Shown piece after piece: positions 36,256-43,609 of a stretch of 64,000 nucleotides of DNA. The notes beneath the pieces were generated by a model. The model made no database searches. It saw only the letters and a program-made list of their open reading frames with translations, and was not told the DNA's origin. The stretch comes from Sphingopyxis sp. 113P3 (GTDB lineage: Bacteria > Pseudomonadota > Alphaproteobacteria > Sphingomonadales > Sphingomonadaceae): NCBI RefSeq assembly GCF_001278035.1, contig NZ_CP009452.1:3815501-3879500 (forward strand). The letters run 5' to 3'. The stretch's first letter is position 1. The number at the start of each line of letters is the position of its first letter. The position numbers and the translations under genes are program-made.

Positions 36256-36759
36256 ATGACAATCCGGCTCTTTGCCGGCCTTGCCGCTATTGCGCTCTGC
36301 ATTCCTGCCGCGCATGCCCAGCAAGCCATGGAGGACTGGCAGGCGATCGACGCGCAAACCGCGACGGTTGCCGCTGCGATGGGACGCACGGCCGCCCCGA
36401 TCGACCGCCGCATCAAACTTCAGCGTTGCCCCGAAAAAGCCTCGATCACTGCGATCGACGCGCAGACGCTCGCTGTCCGCTGCGCCTCGCTCGGCTGGCG
36501 CGTGCGCGTTGCGATGATGGGCGGCGCGGGTGGCGCGCCCGGGTTCGCCCCCGCAAGCTATGCGAAACCCGCCGCCCCGGTGATCCGCCGCGGCGACAAT
36601 GTCCGCGTCTCGATCGAGAGTGAAAATTTCGCCATCCACTATAGCGCCGTTGCGGCGGAAGACGGCCGCGTTGGCGAGACGATCGCGCTAAGGGGCGATG
36701 GCAATCGCAGCCTGAGCGCGACGGTCACTGGTCCTGGCCGCGCCTTGCTCCAGGATTGA
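36256..36759 (+). CDS. flgA: FlgA, P-ring assembly chaperone
   Basis: Periplasmic chaperone for FlgI polymerisation. It is 167 residues with a signal peptide (MTIRLFAGLAAIALCIPAAH, cleaved after AHAQ). The C-terminal SAF-type domain holds PVIRRGDNVRVSIESENFAI and GETIALRGDGNRSLSATVTG. It is shorter than enterobacterial FlgA (about 220) but the key domain is intact. AGGAG lies eight bases before the ATG. Confidence 0.9.
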   Translation: MTIRLFAGLAAIALCIPAAHAQQAMEDWQAIDAQTATVAAAMGRTAAPIDRRIKLQRCPEKASITAIDAQTLAVRCASLGWRVRVAMMGGAGGAPGFAPASYAKPAAPVIRRGDNVRVSIESENFAIHYSAVAAEDGRVGETIALRGDGNRSLSATVTGPGRALLQD

Positions 36760-36938
36760 GACCGTATCGCGTTCCCCGCAATAGCGCCGTGCGATCTTGC
36801 TCAACTGCCAAGGCTGCAGCCTTTGCTTGGAGAGAAAATGGGCCGCTCGCGGCGCTCCTCTCCCCGGGAAGAGCCGGCAGGTGTGACTGTCGGCTTTCCG
36901 ACGCCTCCATTTTGCCGCCAAAATTTTCAGCGCCGACC

Positions 36939-36967
36939 GCTTAATCGCCGCGCTGGACCGCCGTTAA
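36939..36967 (+). promoter_or_regulatory. Predicted sigma-28 (FliA) promoter of flgM
   Basis: GCTTAATC, 13 bases, GCCGTTAA: the same boxes and spacing as at the flagellins and fliD. A late, FliA-driven promoter for the anti-sigma factor is known in other flagellar systems. A six-base-pair hairpin (CGTCCG/CGGACG, 36981-37000) lies in the leader just before the ribosome site GGAGG. Confidence 0.75.
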
Positions 36968-37021
36968 ACCCCATCATAGGCGTCCGTCGCTTTTCGGACG
37001 GCGCAAGGATGGAGGCCCAGC

Positions 37022-37327
37022 ATGGCGGGTGACAGCAAGATCGGACCGCAGGTTGCAGGCGTGATGCGCCCCGCGGCCGTGCGCAAGATCGGCGCCGGAT
37101 CGGCGGGCGCCGCGCGCACTGCCCCCGTGATGCCGCCAGCCAGCGAAACCGAACCCGTCGGCCGATTGGTCGGCCTGACCCGCGCAATCATCGAGGAGGG
37201 TCCGCCGCTCGACACGGCGCGCGTCGCGAGCCTGCGTACCGCGATCGCGTCGGGAAGCTACCGCGTCGACGCTGATGCCACGGCGCGCGCGATGCTCGAC
37301 TTTTACCGGGGAAGCCCCGCATGCTGA
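37022..37327 (+). CDS. flgM: FlgM, anti-sigma-28 factor
   Basis: Holds FliA inactive until the hook is complete and FlgM is exported. It is 101 residues with an unstructured Ala/Pro-rich N-terminal half. The conserved C-terminal sigma-binding helices include LDTARVASLRTAIASGSYRV and DADATARAMLDFY. The GGAGG ribosome site is six bases before the ATG. The end overlaps the next gene by seven bases. Confidence 0.9.
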   Translation: MAGDSKIGPQVAGVMRPAAVRKIGAGSAGAARTAPVMPPASETEPVGRLVGLTRAIIEEGPPLDTARVASLRTAIASGSYRVDADATARAMLDFYRGSPAC

Positions 37328-37626
37328 TGCACATCGACGAAATGCACGTGCGGCTCGGCGCGCTCGTCGGCGCGCTCGATGGGCAGGACCCCGGGGCGAT
37401 CATCGCCGCATCCGAAGCGCTCGCAACCGCTGTCATTCTGTTCCGCAGCGCACCCATCCCGGCGGGCAGCGAAGGGGAGGCACGCGTGCTGATTGCAGAC
37501 GTGCTGAAGCAACTCGAAGCCGCGGCGATCCGCGTCAACCTTCTCAAGGACTGGACCCGTCAGCGGATTGACAGAAACCATGCGCTGCGCGGGTCGGCAC
37601 CCCGCGGCATGGCACTAAGATACTGA
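37321..37626 (+). CDS. flgN: Probable FlgN, FlgK/FlgL export chaperone
   Basis: Helical 101-residue protein (MLMHIDEMHVRLGALVGALD ... RVNLLKDWTRQRIDRNHALR) directly downstream of and overlapping flgM. FlgN is poorly conserved, so the call rests mainly on position, size and helical character. No other function is suggested by the sequence. Confidence 0.62.
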   Translation: MLMHIDEMHVRLGALVGALDGQDPGAIIAASEALATAVILFRSAPIPAGSEGEARVLIADVLKQLEAAAIRVNLLKDWTRQRIDRNHALRGSAPRGMALRY

Positions 37627-37657
37627 AAACCAGCTATTAAATTAATCATTCAAGAAG

Positions 37658-37673
37658 TGGCACGATAATTGCT
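37658..37673 (+). promoter_or_regulatory. Predicted sigma-54 promoter of the transglycosylase-flhA-fliA operon
   Basis: TGGCACGATAATTGCT matches the sigma-54 consensus TGGCACG-N4-TTGCW in full, with the GG-N10-GC spacing. It lies 47 bases before the transglycosylase start. It places fliA, the late sigma factor, under the sigma-54 tier. Confidence 0.9.
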
Positions 37674-37704
37674 TTTGGTTTCGCGAACCAGCGGAACCAT
37701 GCAA

Positions 37705-38532
37705 ATGATGTCGATCAATCCTCTCGTGCCCCAGGCCTCCGGCGCCAACAGCGTGTTGGCGGCGGTGCAGGATGCGTCGTCGCGTACGGGCATCGACTTT
37801 GACTATCTGATCGATGTCGCGCGCGTCGAAAGCCGCTTCAACCCAACGGCGCAGGCACCAACCTCGTCCGCGCGCGGCCTGTTTCAGTTCACCCGTCAGA
37901 CCTGGCTTGCGACGCTGCAGCGTCACGGCACGGCGCACGGACTTGGCTGGGCCGCCGACGCGATCGGCCGCGACGCATCGGGCCGGTTATCGGTCGCAGA
38001 CCCGGCGCTGCGCGCACAGATTCTCGCGCTTCGCGACGATCCCGGCGCGGCCTCGAGCATGGCGGCGGCGCTGACCGCCGATAATCGGGCCGCGCTCGAA
38101 AGTCGCTTCGGCCGCGCGATGGAACCGGTCGATCTTTACCTCGCGCATTTTCTCGGCAGCAGCGGTGCGACCCGCTTCCTCTCGGCATGGGAGGCAAACC
38201 CCGATCAGCCCGGCGCTGCGATGCTGCCCGAGGCGGCGGCGGCGAACCGCTCGATATTCTACGCCGCCGACGGCAGCATGCGCAGCCTCGGCGAAATCCG
38301 CGCGCGCTTTGCCGCGAAGCTTTCCGAGGACGGTGACACAATCGACCTCGCTCCCTACCAGCCCGCCGCCCCAAGCCGCTGGCACGCCCAGACGGCGAGC
38401 GCCGCCGCTGCGGGTGGCGGCGCTCGCCCACCGCTCCAGATGATGGAAATACAGCCGATGCCAAAGAAACTGTCGATGGGCTTTGCCGCCCAGGCCTATC
38501 AGCGGCTCGCGTCGCTGGGAGGCGCGGCATGA
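37705..38532 (+). CDS. Flagellar-locus lytic transglycosylase (SLT domain)
   Basis: Likely peptidoglycan-cleaving enzyme that opens the wall for rod growth. The SLT fold begins near residue 25 (IDFDYLIDVARVESRFNPTA, with the catalytic glutamate in RVES) and continues with SSARGLFQFTRQTW. About 275 residues from the ATG at 37705, which is eight bases from GGAA; ATGs at 37699 and 37708 are alternatives. No signal peptide is obvious, so it may be exported by the flagellar apparatus. It probably complements the short FlgJ. Confidence 0.85.
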   Translation: MMSINPLVPQASGANSVLAAVQDASSRTGIDFDYLIDVARVESRFNPTAQAPTSSARGLFQFTRQTWLATLQRHGTAHGLGWAADAIGRDASGRLSVADPALRAQILALRDDPGAASSMAAALTADNRAALESRFGRAMEPVDLYLAHFLGSSGATRFLSAWEANPDQPGAAMLPEAAAANRSIFYAADGSMRSLGEIRARFAAKLSEDGDTIDLAPYQPAAPSRWHAQTASAAAAGGGARPPLQMMEIQPMPKKLSMGFAAQAYQRLASLGGAA

Positions 38533-40652
38533 CGCCCTCGCTCGCCCTCCGTCAGATTGGCCGCGTCGCCGGGGCCGCCGCACTGCCCGTGGGGATGCTG
38601 ATCCTGGTCGCGCTGATGGTGATCCCGGTTTCGCCGACGATTCTCGATATCAGCTTCATCGGCAACATCATGATCAGCCTCGCGATCCTCATGGTCGCCC
38701 TCTCGGCGTCGAAACCGCTCGACTTTTCGGCCTTTCCGACCGTGCTTCTCCTCGCGACGCTTTTCCGCCTTGCGCTCAATGTCGCCTCGACGCGCGTCGT
38801 CCTCGTCCACGGTCACGAGGGCACCGCGTCCGCGGGCCATGTCATCGAGGCGTTCGGCCAGGTGCTGATCGGCGGCGACTATGTCGTGGGTCTGTTCGTC
38901 TTTGTCGTGCTGATGATCATCAACCTCGTCGTTATCACCAAGGGCGCCGGGCGCGTGTCCGAAGTGTCGGCGCGTTTCACGCTCGATGCGCTGCCGGGGA
39001 AGCAGATGGCGATCGACGCCGACCTCAACGCCGGCCTGCTGACCCCTGAGGAAGCAAAGGCGCGGCGCCAGGAAGTCGCCACCGAGGCCGACTTCTATGG
39101 CTCGATGGACGGTGCCTCGAAATTCGTGAAGGGCGACGCGGTCGCTGGCCTCTTGATTCTGTTCGTCAACATCGTGGGCGGGCTGATTCTCGGGATGGCG
39201 AGCCACGGCCTCTCCTTCTCCCAGGCCGGGAGCACCTACGTGACGCTCGCGATCGGCGACGCGCTCGTCGCGCAGATCCCCGCGCTGCTGCTGTCGATCG
39301 CCGCGGCTGCGATCGTCACCCGGGTCAATTCTCCGCTCGATCTCTCGGGCCAGATCGGCAGCCAGTTCGCCTCCCCCCAGGTGTGGATGGCGGTGGGCGG
39401 CATTCTCTTTATCCTTGGCCTTGTCCCGGCGATGCCGCAGATGCTGATCCTGCCCGCGGCTGCGCTCGCGCTCGCGCTGGGTTGGCAGATGCGGCGGGCG
39501 GCCGCCGTCGCGGACGCTGCTCCGCCGCCCGCCCTTCCCGCAGCCGATCCGCACCATATCGAATGGGCCGACGTCAGCGAGGCGAGCCCGTGCCAGCTCG
39601 AAATCGGCTATGCACTCGTCGCGCTGGTCGACGAACGCAAAGGCGCGCCGCTGATGGGACGCATCACCGGCATTCGCAAGCAACTGTCGAAGGAACTCGG
39701 TTTCGTCATCCCTGCGGTCAAGGTCGCGGACGATCTGTCGCTGCCCGGCAATGCCTATCGTATCTCGGTCGCCGGAGTGATCGTCGGTGAGGACGAAATA
39801 TTCCCGAACGAACTGCTCGCACTCGACTCCGGCGATCTCGTCACCCAGGTCAGCGGACGTCCGTGCAAGGACCCGACCTTCGGTCTTGACGCGTTGTGGA
39901 TTCCCAAGAGCAGCCAGAATGACGCGATCGCCGCAGGCTACACCGTCGTCGATCCCGCGACCGTGGTGGCCACACATCTCAACAACAGCATCATCGCCTC
40001 GGCGTCCGAACTGTTCGGGCTCGACGATGCGCAGGCGCTGATCGATCATTTGAAGCTCCACTATCCGCAGCTCGCGCAGAATCTCAGCCCGCAAAGCTAT
40101 GCGCTGCCGCGCGTCGCGGGACTTTGCCGGGCCCTGCTCGAGGAGCGGGTGCCGTTGCGCGATTTCCGCAAGATCGCCGAGGCGATGGTGACGCTTGCAG
40201 GGCAACAGCTCGGCGACGTCGAACTGGTCGAGGCGGTGCGCCAGCGCATCGGTGCGCTGATCATCCAGACAATCGTGCCCGCGCGCATGCCGCTTCCCGT
40301 CGTCACCTTCAACCCCGAGGTCGAGATGCTGCTCAACCAGGCGGTGCGCGCCAATCCGGGCGCCGAGTGGCCGTTCGAACATGGCATGGCCATGAAGATT
40401 CTTGGCGAGATCGGGCAGGCAGTCGAACCCTTGCTGCTCTCGACGCGCAGCTTTGCGCTCGTCGCCTCACCGATCTGCCGCTCGGCCCTGTCGCGGCTCG
40501 TGCGCGCGACTTTCCCCGATGTCGCGGTGATCTCCTACCTCGAGATTCCGGCGAACAAGGCCACCGAAATCGTCGCGACGATCGGCGCCGAGCCCGCGCG
40601 CCTGGGCCATGACGACGCCGATGAGATGAAGGATGAACCTCATGAGATTTGA
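38529..40652 (+). CDS. flhA: FlhA, export gate protein
   Basis: Nonameric export gate and proton-channel protein, 707 residues. The membrane half (about 15-320) contains the FHIPEP-type signature SARFTLDALPGKQMAIDADL near residue 150. The cytoplasmic half binds chaperone-substrate complexes (PAVKVADDLSLPGNAYRISV). It is coupled to the transglycosylase by an ATGA overlap and to fliA by an 11-base overlap. Confidence 0.97.
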   Translation: MTPSLALRQIGRVAGAAALPVGMLILVALMVIPVSPTILDISFIGNIMISLAILMVALSASKPLDFSAFPTVLLLATLFRLALNVASTRVVLVHGHEGTASAGHVIEAFGQVLIGGDYVVGLFVFVVLMIINLVVITKGAGRVSEVSARFTLDALPGKQMAIDADLNAGLLTPEEAKARRQEVATEADFYGSMDGASKFVKGDAVAGLLILFVNIVGGLILGMASHGLSFSQAGSTYVTLAIGDALVAQIPALLLSIAAAAIVTRVNSPLDLSGQIGSQFASPQVWMAVGGILFILGLVPAMPQMLILPAAALALALGWQMRRAAAVADAAPPPALPAADPHHIEWADVSEASPCQLEIGYALVALVDERKGAPLMGRITGIRKQLSKELGFVIPAVKVADDLSLPGNAYRISVAGVIVGEDEIFPNELLALDSGDLVTQVSGRPCKDPTFGLDALWIPKSSQNDAIAAGYTVVDPATVVATHLNNSIIASASELFGLDDAQALIDHLKLHYPQLAQNLSPQSYALPRVAGLCRALLEERVPLRDFRKIAEAMVTLAGQQLGDVELVEAVRQRIGALIIQTIVPARMPLPVVTFNPEVEMLLNQAVRANPGAEWPFEHGMAMKILGEIGQAVEPLLLSTRSFALVASPICRSALSRLVRATFPDVAVISYLEIPANKATEIVATIGAEPARLGHDDADEMKDEPHEI

Positions 40653-41400
40653 GCCCTCCGAACAATTCGGCGCGGGGGCTGCCGCCCTTCACGCCGCGCA
40701 GGCCCTGAAGACGCACGGCTATGGTGAGAGCGTCGAGTCGCTGGTCGAGGAATATGCGCCGCTGGTGCGCAAGATCGCGTGGCAGATTTTCTCGCGCGTG
40801 GCGCGCACGAACGAGCTCGACGACCTGATCCAGATCGGCCTGATCGCGCTGATCGAGGCGAGCCGTCATTATGAAGAACGCGGATACGCCTTTGCCACCT
40901 ATGCCTCGACTCGGATTCGCGGCGCGATGATCGACCAGCTACGGCGCGAAGCCGACGTGGGTCGCTCGGCGATTGCGGCAGGCAAGCGGCTGCAATCGGT
41001 GCGCCGCATGCTTGAGCAGCAGCTGATGCGCGCGCCGACCACCGCCGAAATGGCGGAAGCCTTCGCCATGTCGGCAGAGGAATATTTCGCTTTCGAACGG
41101 AACGCGACCCACGGCCGCTCGACCTCGCTCGACGACTTGACGGAGGGCGGTGCCTTTCTGATCGCCGACGAAGCGAATGCGAGCGAGACCTGCGAGCAGG
41201 AGAGCACGCTCGCAGCGCTGCGAGCGTGCATCACCGCGCTTCCCGAACGCGAGCAGCTTGTACTTCAGCTCTATTTCTTCGAGGAGCTCAATCTGCAGGA
41301 GATCGGCGTCACCCTCGACGTCAGTGCGGCGCGCGTGTGCCAGATCAAGCGCGACGCCATGACGCGCATCGAAGCCATGATGCGCGCGATGACCGAATGA
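40642..41400 (+). CDS. fliA: FliA, flagellar sigma-28 factor
   Basis: Directs transcription of late flagellar genes. The ATG at 40642 has AAGGA eight bases ahead (better than the ATG at 40633) and gives 252 residues. Region 2 (NELDDLIQIGLIALIEASRH, YAFATYASTRIRGAMIDQLR) and region 4 (LPEREQLVLQLYFFEELNLQ, then EIGVTLDVSAARVCQIKRDA) are complete. Likely targets in the window are the four CTTAA-N15-GCCGTYA sites. Confidence 0.95.
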   Translation: MRFEPSEQFGAGAAALHAAQALKTHGYGESVESLVEEYAPLVRKIAWQIFSRVARTNELDDLIQIGLIALIEASRHYEERGYAFATYASTRIRGAMIDQLRREADVGRSAIAAGKRLQSVRRMLEQQLMRAPTTAEMAEAFAMSAEEYFAFERNATHGRSTSLDDLTEGGAFLIADEANASETCEQESTLAALRACITALPEREQLVLQLYFFEELNLQEIGVTLDVSAARVCQIKRDAMTRIEAMMRAMTE

Positions 41401-41410
41401 AGATGTGCGG

Positions 41411-41893
41411 TTATGCCGCGCGACGCTGCCGATCGAGCCAGGCGTTGGTTACAGCATCAAAAAAGGCCGTCATCCGCGAGACGCCCTCGTCGGTCAGCCG
41501 CACGATCGAGCGTCGGCGATCCCTCTCGTCAAGCGTACGCTGGACATAGCCTTGTTGCTCGAGAGCCGCGATCATGCGGAGACCTGAGGACAGGGGAACC
41601 TCGGCGCCCGTCGCGAGGTCGCTTGCGCTGAGCTGGCGCCCGTGGACGCGCGCGAGCATGAGGTCGAGCATCATGTCCCAGTTCGCCCCCGCCATTTGAG
41701 CCCCAGGAAAATGGCCTCGGCGCAGTCGCCGCATCTCTATGTTGAACGCGATCCGTTCGACCATGTCGGGGGGTGTGGGGATAGCCCCGGAATCGCGCTC
41801 GGCCGGCGCCGCGGTGCGGCTGACAAGCAACTGCTGGATTTGGTCGATCCGCGACTTGATCTCGGAAATCTCGAGATTCGAAAATTGCTGCAT
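41411..41893 (-). CDS. MarR-like winged-helix regulator
   Basis: Putative transcription factor of 160 residues from the ATG at 41893, which has GAGGGG six bases upstream; longer in-frame starts exist but lack such a site. The C-terminal two thirds form a winged helix (LSASDLATGAEVPLSSGLRM, IAALEQQGYVQRTLDERDRR), with the MarR wing DERDRRRSIVRLTDEG. The N-terminal helix is glutamine and isoleucine rich (IKSRIDQIQQLL). It converges on fliA. Target unknown. Confidence 0.8.
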   Translation of the reverse strand: MQQFSNLEISEIKSRIDQIQQLLVSRTAAPAERDSGAIPTPPDMVERIAFNIEMRRLRRGHFPGAQMAGANWDMMLDLMLARVHGRQLSASDLATGAEVPLSSGLRMIAALEQQGYVQRTLDERDRRRSIVRLTDEGVSRMTAFFDAVTNAWLDRQRRAA

Positions 41894-42243
41894 ATAAGAC
41901 CCCTCAGGCGCGTTGGATTCCGCTCCAGCGCCGCCCCCATTGCCCCACCGAACGCGATCCATAGAGGATAACGCGCCCAATTGTGAAAGAAATATGCATC
42001 AAGATGAATGCATAACTTCAATCCAATATTTTTCACCCTCAGTCCTGAGAAGCATCTCACGATCGTGAGATCTGCCGGTCGGTGATCGATAGGCGCAGAA
42101 ATGCTATGGCCGAAACGCGGCCAGGCCGCGATCGCGAGGCGCCCTCCTTTCGTTCGATCGGCGCGGCGTGAACGCGCCAGAGACTATTGTGAGGATCGCC
42201 CGGGCCTGCGGCACCGGCTATCGGGACCAAGGCAGGTGCAAAC
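41894..42243. other. Intergenic region with two dyads, MarR-like gene to mobA
   Basis: No gene is supported here. The region is AT-richer than its surroundings near 41970-42040. It holds ATGCAT-N8-ATGCAT (41994-42013) and a perfect 18-base palindrome (42054-42071, ATCTCACGATCGTGAGAT). Either could be an operator of the MarR-like protein, whose start lies 100-160 bases away. Confidence 0.5.
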
Positions 42244-42372
42244 ATGATTCGGATGCGAAGAATGCCAATTGCAAGGCTAATGGTCAGCGCGCAATCGCGG
42301 CAGCAAGGCAGGACCGGGCAAACGACTTTGCGCGGCGAGGCCCTGTCTTTCGCAATGGCCCGGCTCGCGTGA
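42244..42372 (+). CDS. Candidate 42-residue ORF translationally coupled to mobA
   Basis: A small basic product (MIRMRRMPIARLMVSAQSRQ...) has AGG eight bases ahead of the ATG. Its TGA stop overlaps the mobA GTG start (GTGA). mobA itself has no evident ribosome site, so coupling to this ORF would explain its translation. No homologue is recognised. It could also be an accidental open frame. Confidence 0.35.
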   Translation: MIRMRRMPIARLMVSAQSRQQGRTGQTTLRGEALSFAMARLA

Positions 42373-42899
42373 CGCGCCTTGCCGCGATCCTCGCCGGCGG
42401 ACAATCGCGCCGCTTTGGCAGCGACAAGGCGCTCGCGGTCTGGGAGGGACAGCCGCTGATCGTCCATGCCGCGGCCGTCCTCGCGCGGCATAGCGACGAG
42501 GTGATCGTCTGCGGCCGCAGCCACAGTCCCTTGACGCTGCCCCATCTGCGCGACCGTCCGGCGCCGGGACTGGGCCCGCTCGGCGGCCTCTGCGCTGCGC
42601 TTCACTACGCTGCCGAGGCCGGACATGACGCCGTGCTGTCGCTGGGCTGTGACATGCCGCGACTTGATGCCAGGCTGCTCGATCGTCTCTGTCGTCCAGG
42701 TCCTGGCCGCTACTTGGTCGAAGCGCCCATCATCGGCTGCTGGCCCGCGGCGCTCGCTGGGCCCCTGGCGGACTATCTGCTCGAGGGCCGCGATCGGGCC
42801 GTGTGGCGCTGGGCAGCCCAGGCAGGAATGGAAGGCATCGAAGCAGGCGTGCCGCTCGCCAACCTCAACACGCCGGCCGACCTTTCAGCGCTGCGGTGA
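42369..42899 (+). CDS. mobA: MobA, molybdenum cofactor guanylyltransferase
   Basis: Transfers GMP to molybdopterin to make the bis-MGD cofactor. The GTG at 42369 gives 176 residues that begin right at the nucleotidyltransferase motif LAGGQSRRFGSDKA (residues 8-21). Further motifs are GPLGGLCAAL and the metal-binding LGCDMPRLD. An upstream-extended form would add about 65 residues of low-complexity sequence not seen in MobA. It converges with tetR. Confidence 0.88.
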   Translation: MTRLAAILAGGQSRRFGSDKALAVWEGQPLIVHAAAVLARHSDEVIVCGRSHSPLTLPHLRDRPAPGLGPLGGLCAALHYAAEAGHDAVLSLGCDMPRLDARLLDRLCRPGPGRYLVEAPIIGCWPAALAGPLADYLLEGRDRAVWRWAAQAGMEGIEAGVPLANLNTPADLSALR

Positions 42900-42905
42900 A
42901 GCTGA

Positions 42906-43544
42906 TCAGCGTTCCGGTCCCCAGGCGCGATAGAAGGTGTCGAGCGCCGCGTCGATCTCGGCCTCGATCCGGTCGCTGCCGATGCGGCGCGCCTCGGCGA
43001 GGTTGAGCAGCGTAAACTGGAAGAGTCCCGACTGGCAAAGCCCGGCGAGGTGATAGACCGCTTGCAGTGGATCCCCGCGACGCAGCTCGCCGCGGTCCAT
43101 TTTCGCGGTGATCCACACAGCGAGCCGCGCCTTTCCGCGTCGGGGGCCCCGATCATAGAAGGTCTGGGCCAAATGGGGGAAGCGGCGCGCCTCGCCAATG
43201 ACAAGCTGGTAGAGCGCGAGCAGCGGGTCGGAGGTCAGCGTCGTGACGAGCACCCTGCAAAAGCGGCGAAGAACGGGAAGCACATCTTCGTCGACCGGCA
43301 ATTCGACCTGAAGCGCCGCGCCATAATATTGGACGATATCATCGACAACCGCCTCGAACAGCGCCTCCTTTGAGGGGAAGTAGGTCCACAATGTTGTCTT
43401 CGACCCACCGACCTTTCCCGCGATCGACGACATGGTGGTCCCCGCGTAGCCGTTCGCAAAGAATGCCTCGCGGGCCGCATCGACAAAGGCCTTGCGCCGC
43501 GCCGCGGTCGCATCGTCGCTTGAAACCGTACTGACTGGTATCAT
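42906..43544 (-). CDS. TetR-family repressor of the adjacent EmrAB-type pump
   Basis: Likely local repressor, divergent from the three-gene efflux operon. From the ATG at 43544 it has 212 residues. The N-terminal helix-turn-helix is clear (AREAFFANGYAGTTMSSIAG, KVGGSKTTLWTYFPSKEALF), and the C-terminal ligand domain resembles AcrR-type proteins. One predicted operator overlaps its own start codon and a second lies by the pump start, so it probably represses both. A start 13 codons earlier is possible but has no ribosome site. Confidence 0.9.
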   Translation of the reverse strand: MIPVSTVSSDDATAARRKAFVDAAREAFFANGYAGTTMSSIAGKVGGSKTTLWTYFPSKEALFEAVVDDIVQYYGAALQVELPVDEDVLPVLRRFCRVLVTTLTSDPLLALYQLVIGEARRFPHLAQTFYDRGPRRGKARLAVWITAKMDRGELRRGDPLQAVYHLAGLCQSGLFQFTLLNLAEARRIGSDRIEAEIDAALDTFYRAWGPER

Positions 43545-43599
43545 TTTGATTGACAACCCCACTCCTGCCGTTAATGGGCGCATGATACCAGCTAGTATC
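43528..43599. promoter_or_regulatory. Paired TetR operators in the tetR/efflux divergent region
   Basis: Two related dyads in opposite orientation: GTACTGACTGGTATC (43528-43542) and GATACCAGCTAGTATC (43584-43599). Read on one strand they share TACT-N3-CTGGTATCAT almost completely. They flank the divergent promoters, one over the repressor start and one just before the channel gene. Confidence 0.68.
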
Positions 43600-43609
43600 G
43601 TTGGATGCC

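Noticed and set aside
37669..37704. TTG start for the lytic transglycosylase at 37669
   Set aside because: It lies inside the sigma-54 promoter and upstream of the expected transcription start.
42168..42368. N-terminal extension of mobA by about 67 residues
   Set aside because: The extra sequence is unlike MobA, whose fold starts at the LAGG motif. The GTG at 42369 puts this motif at the expected place.
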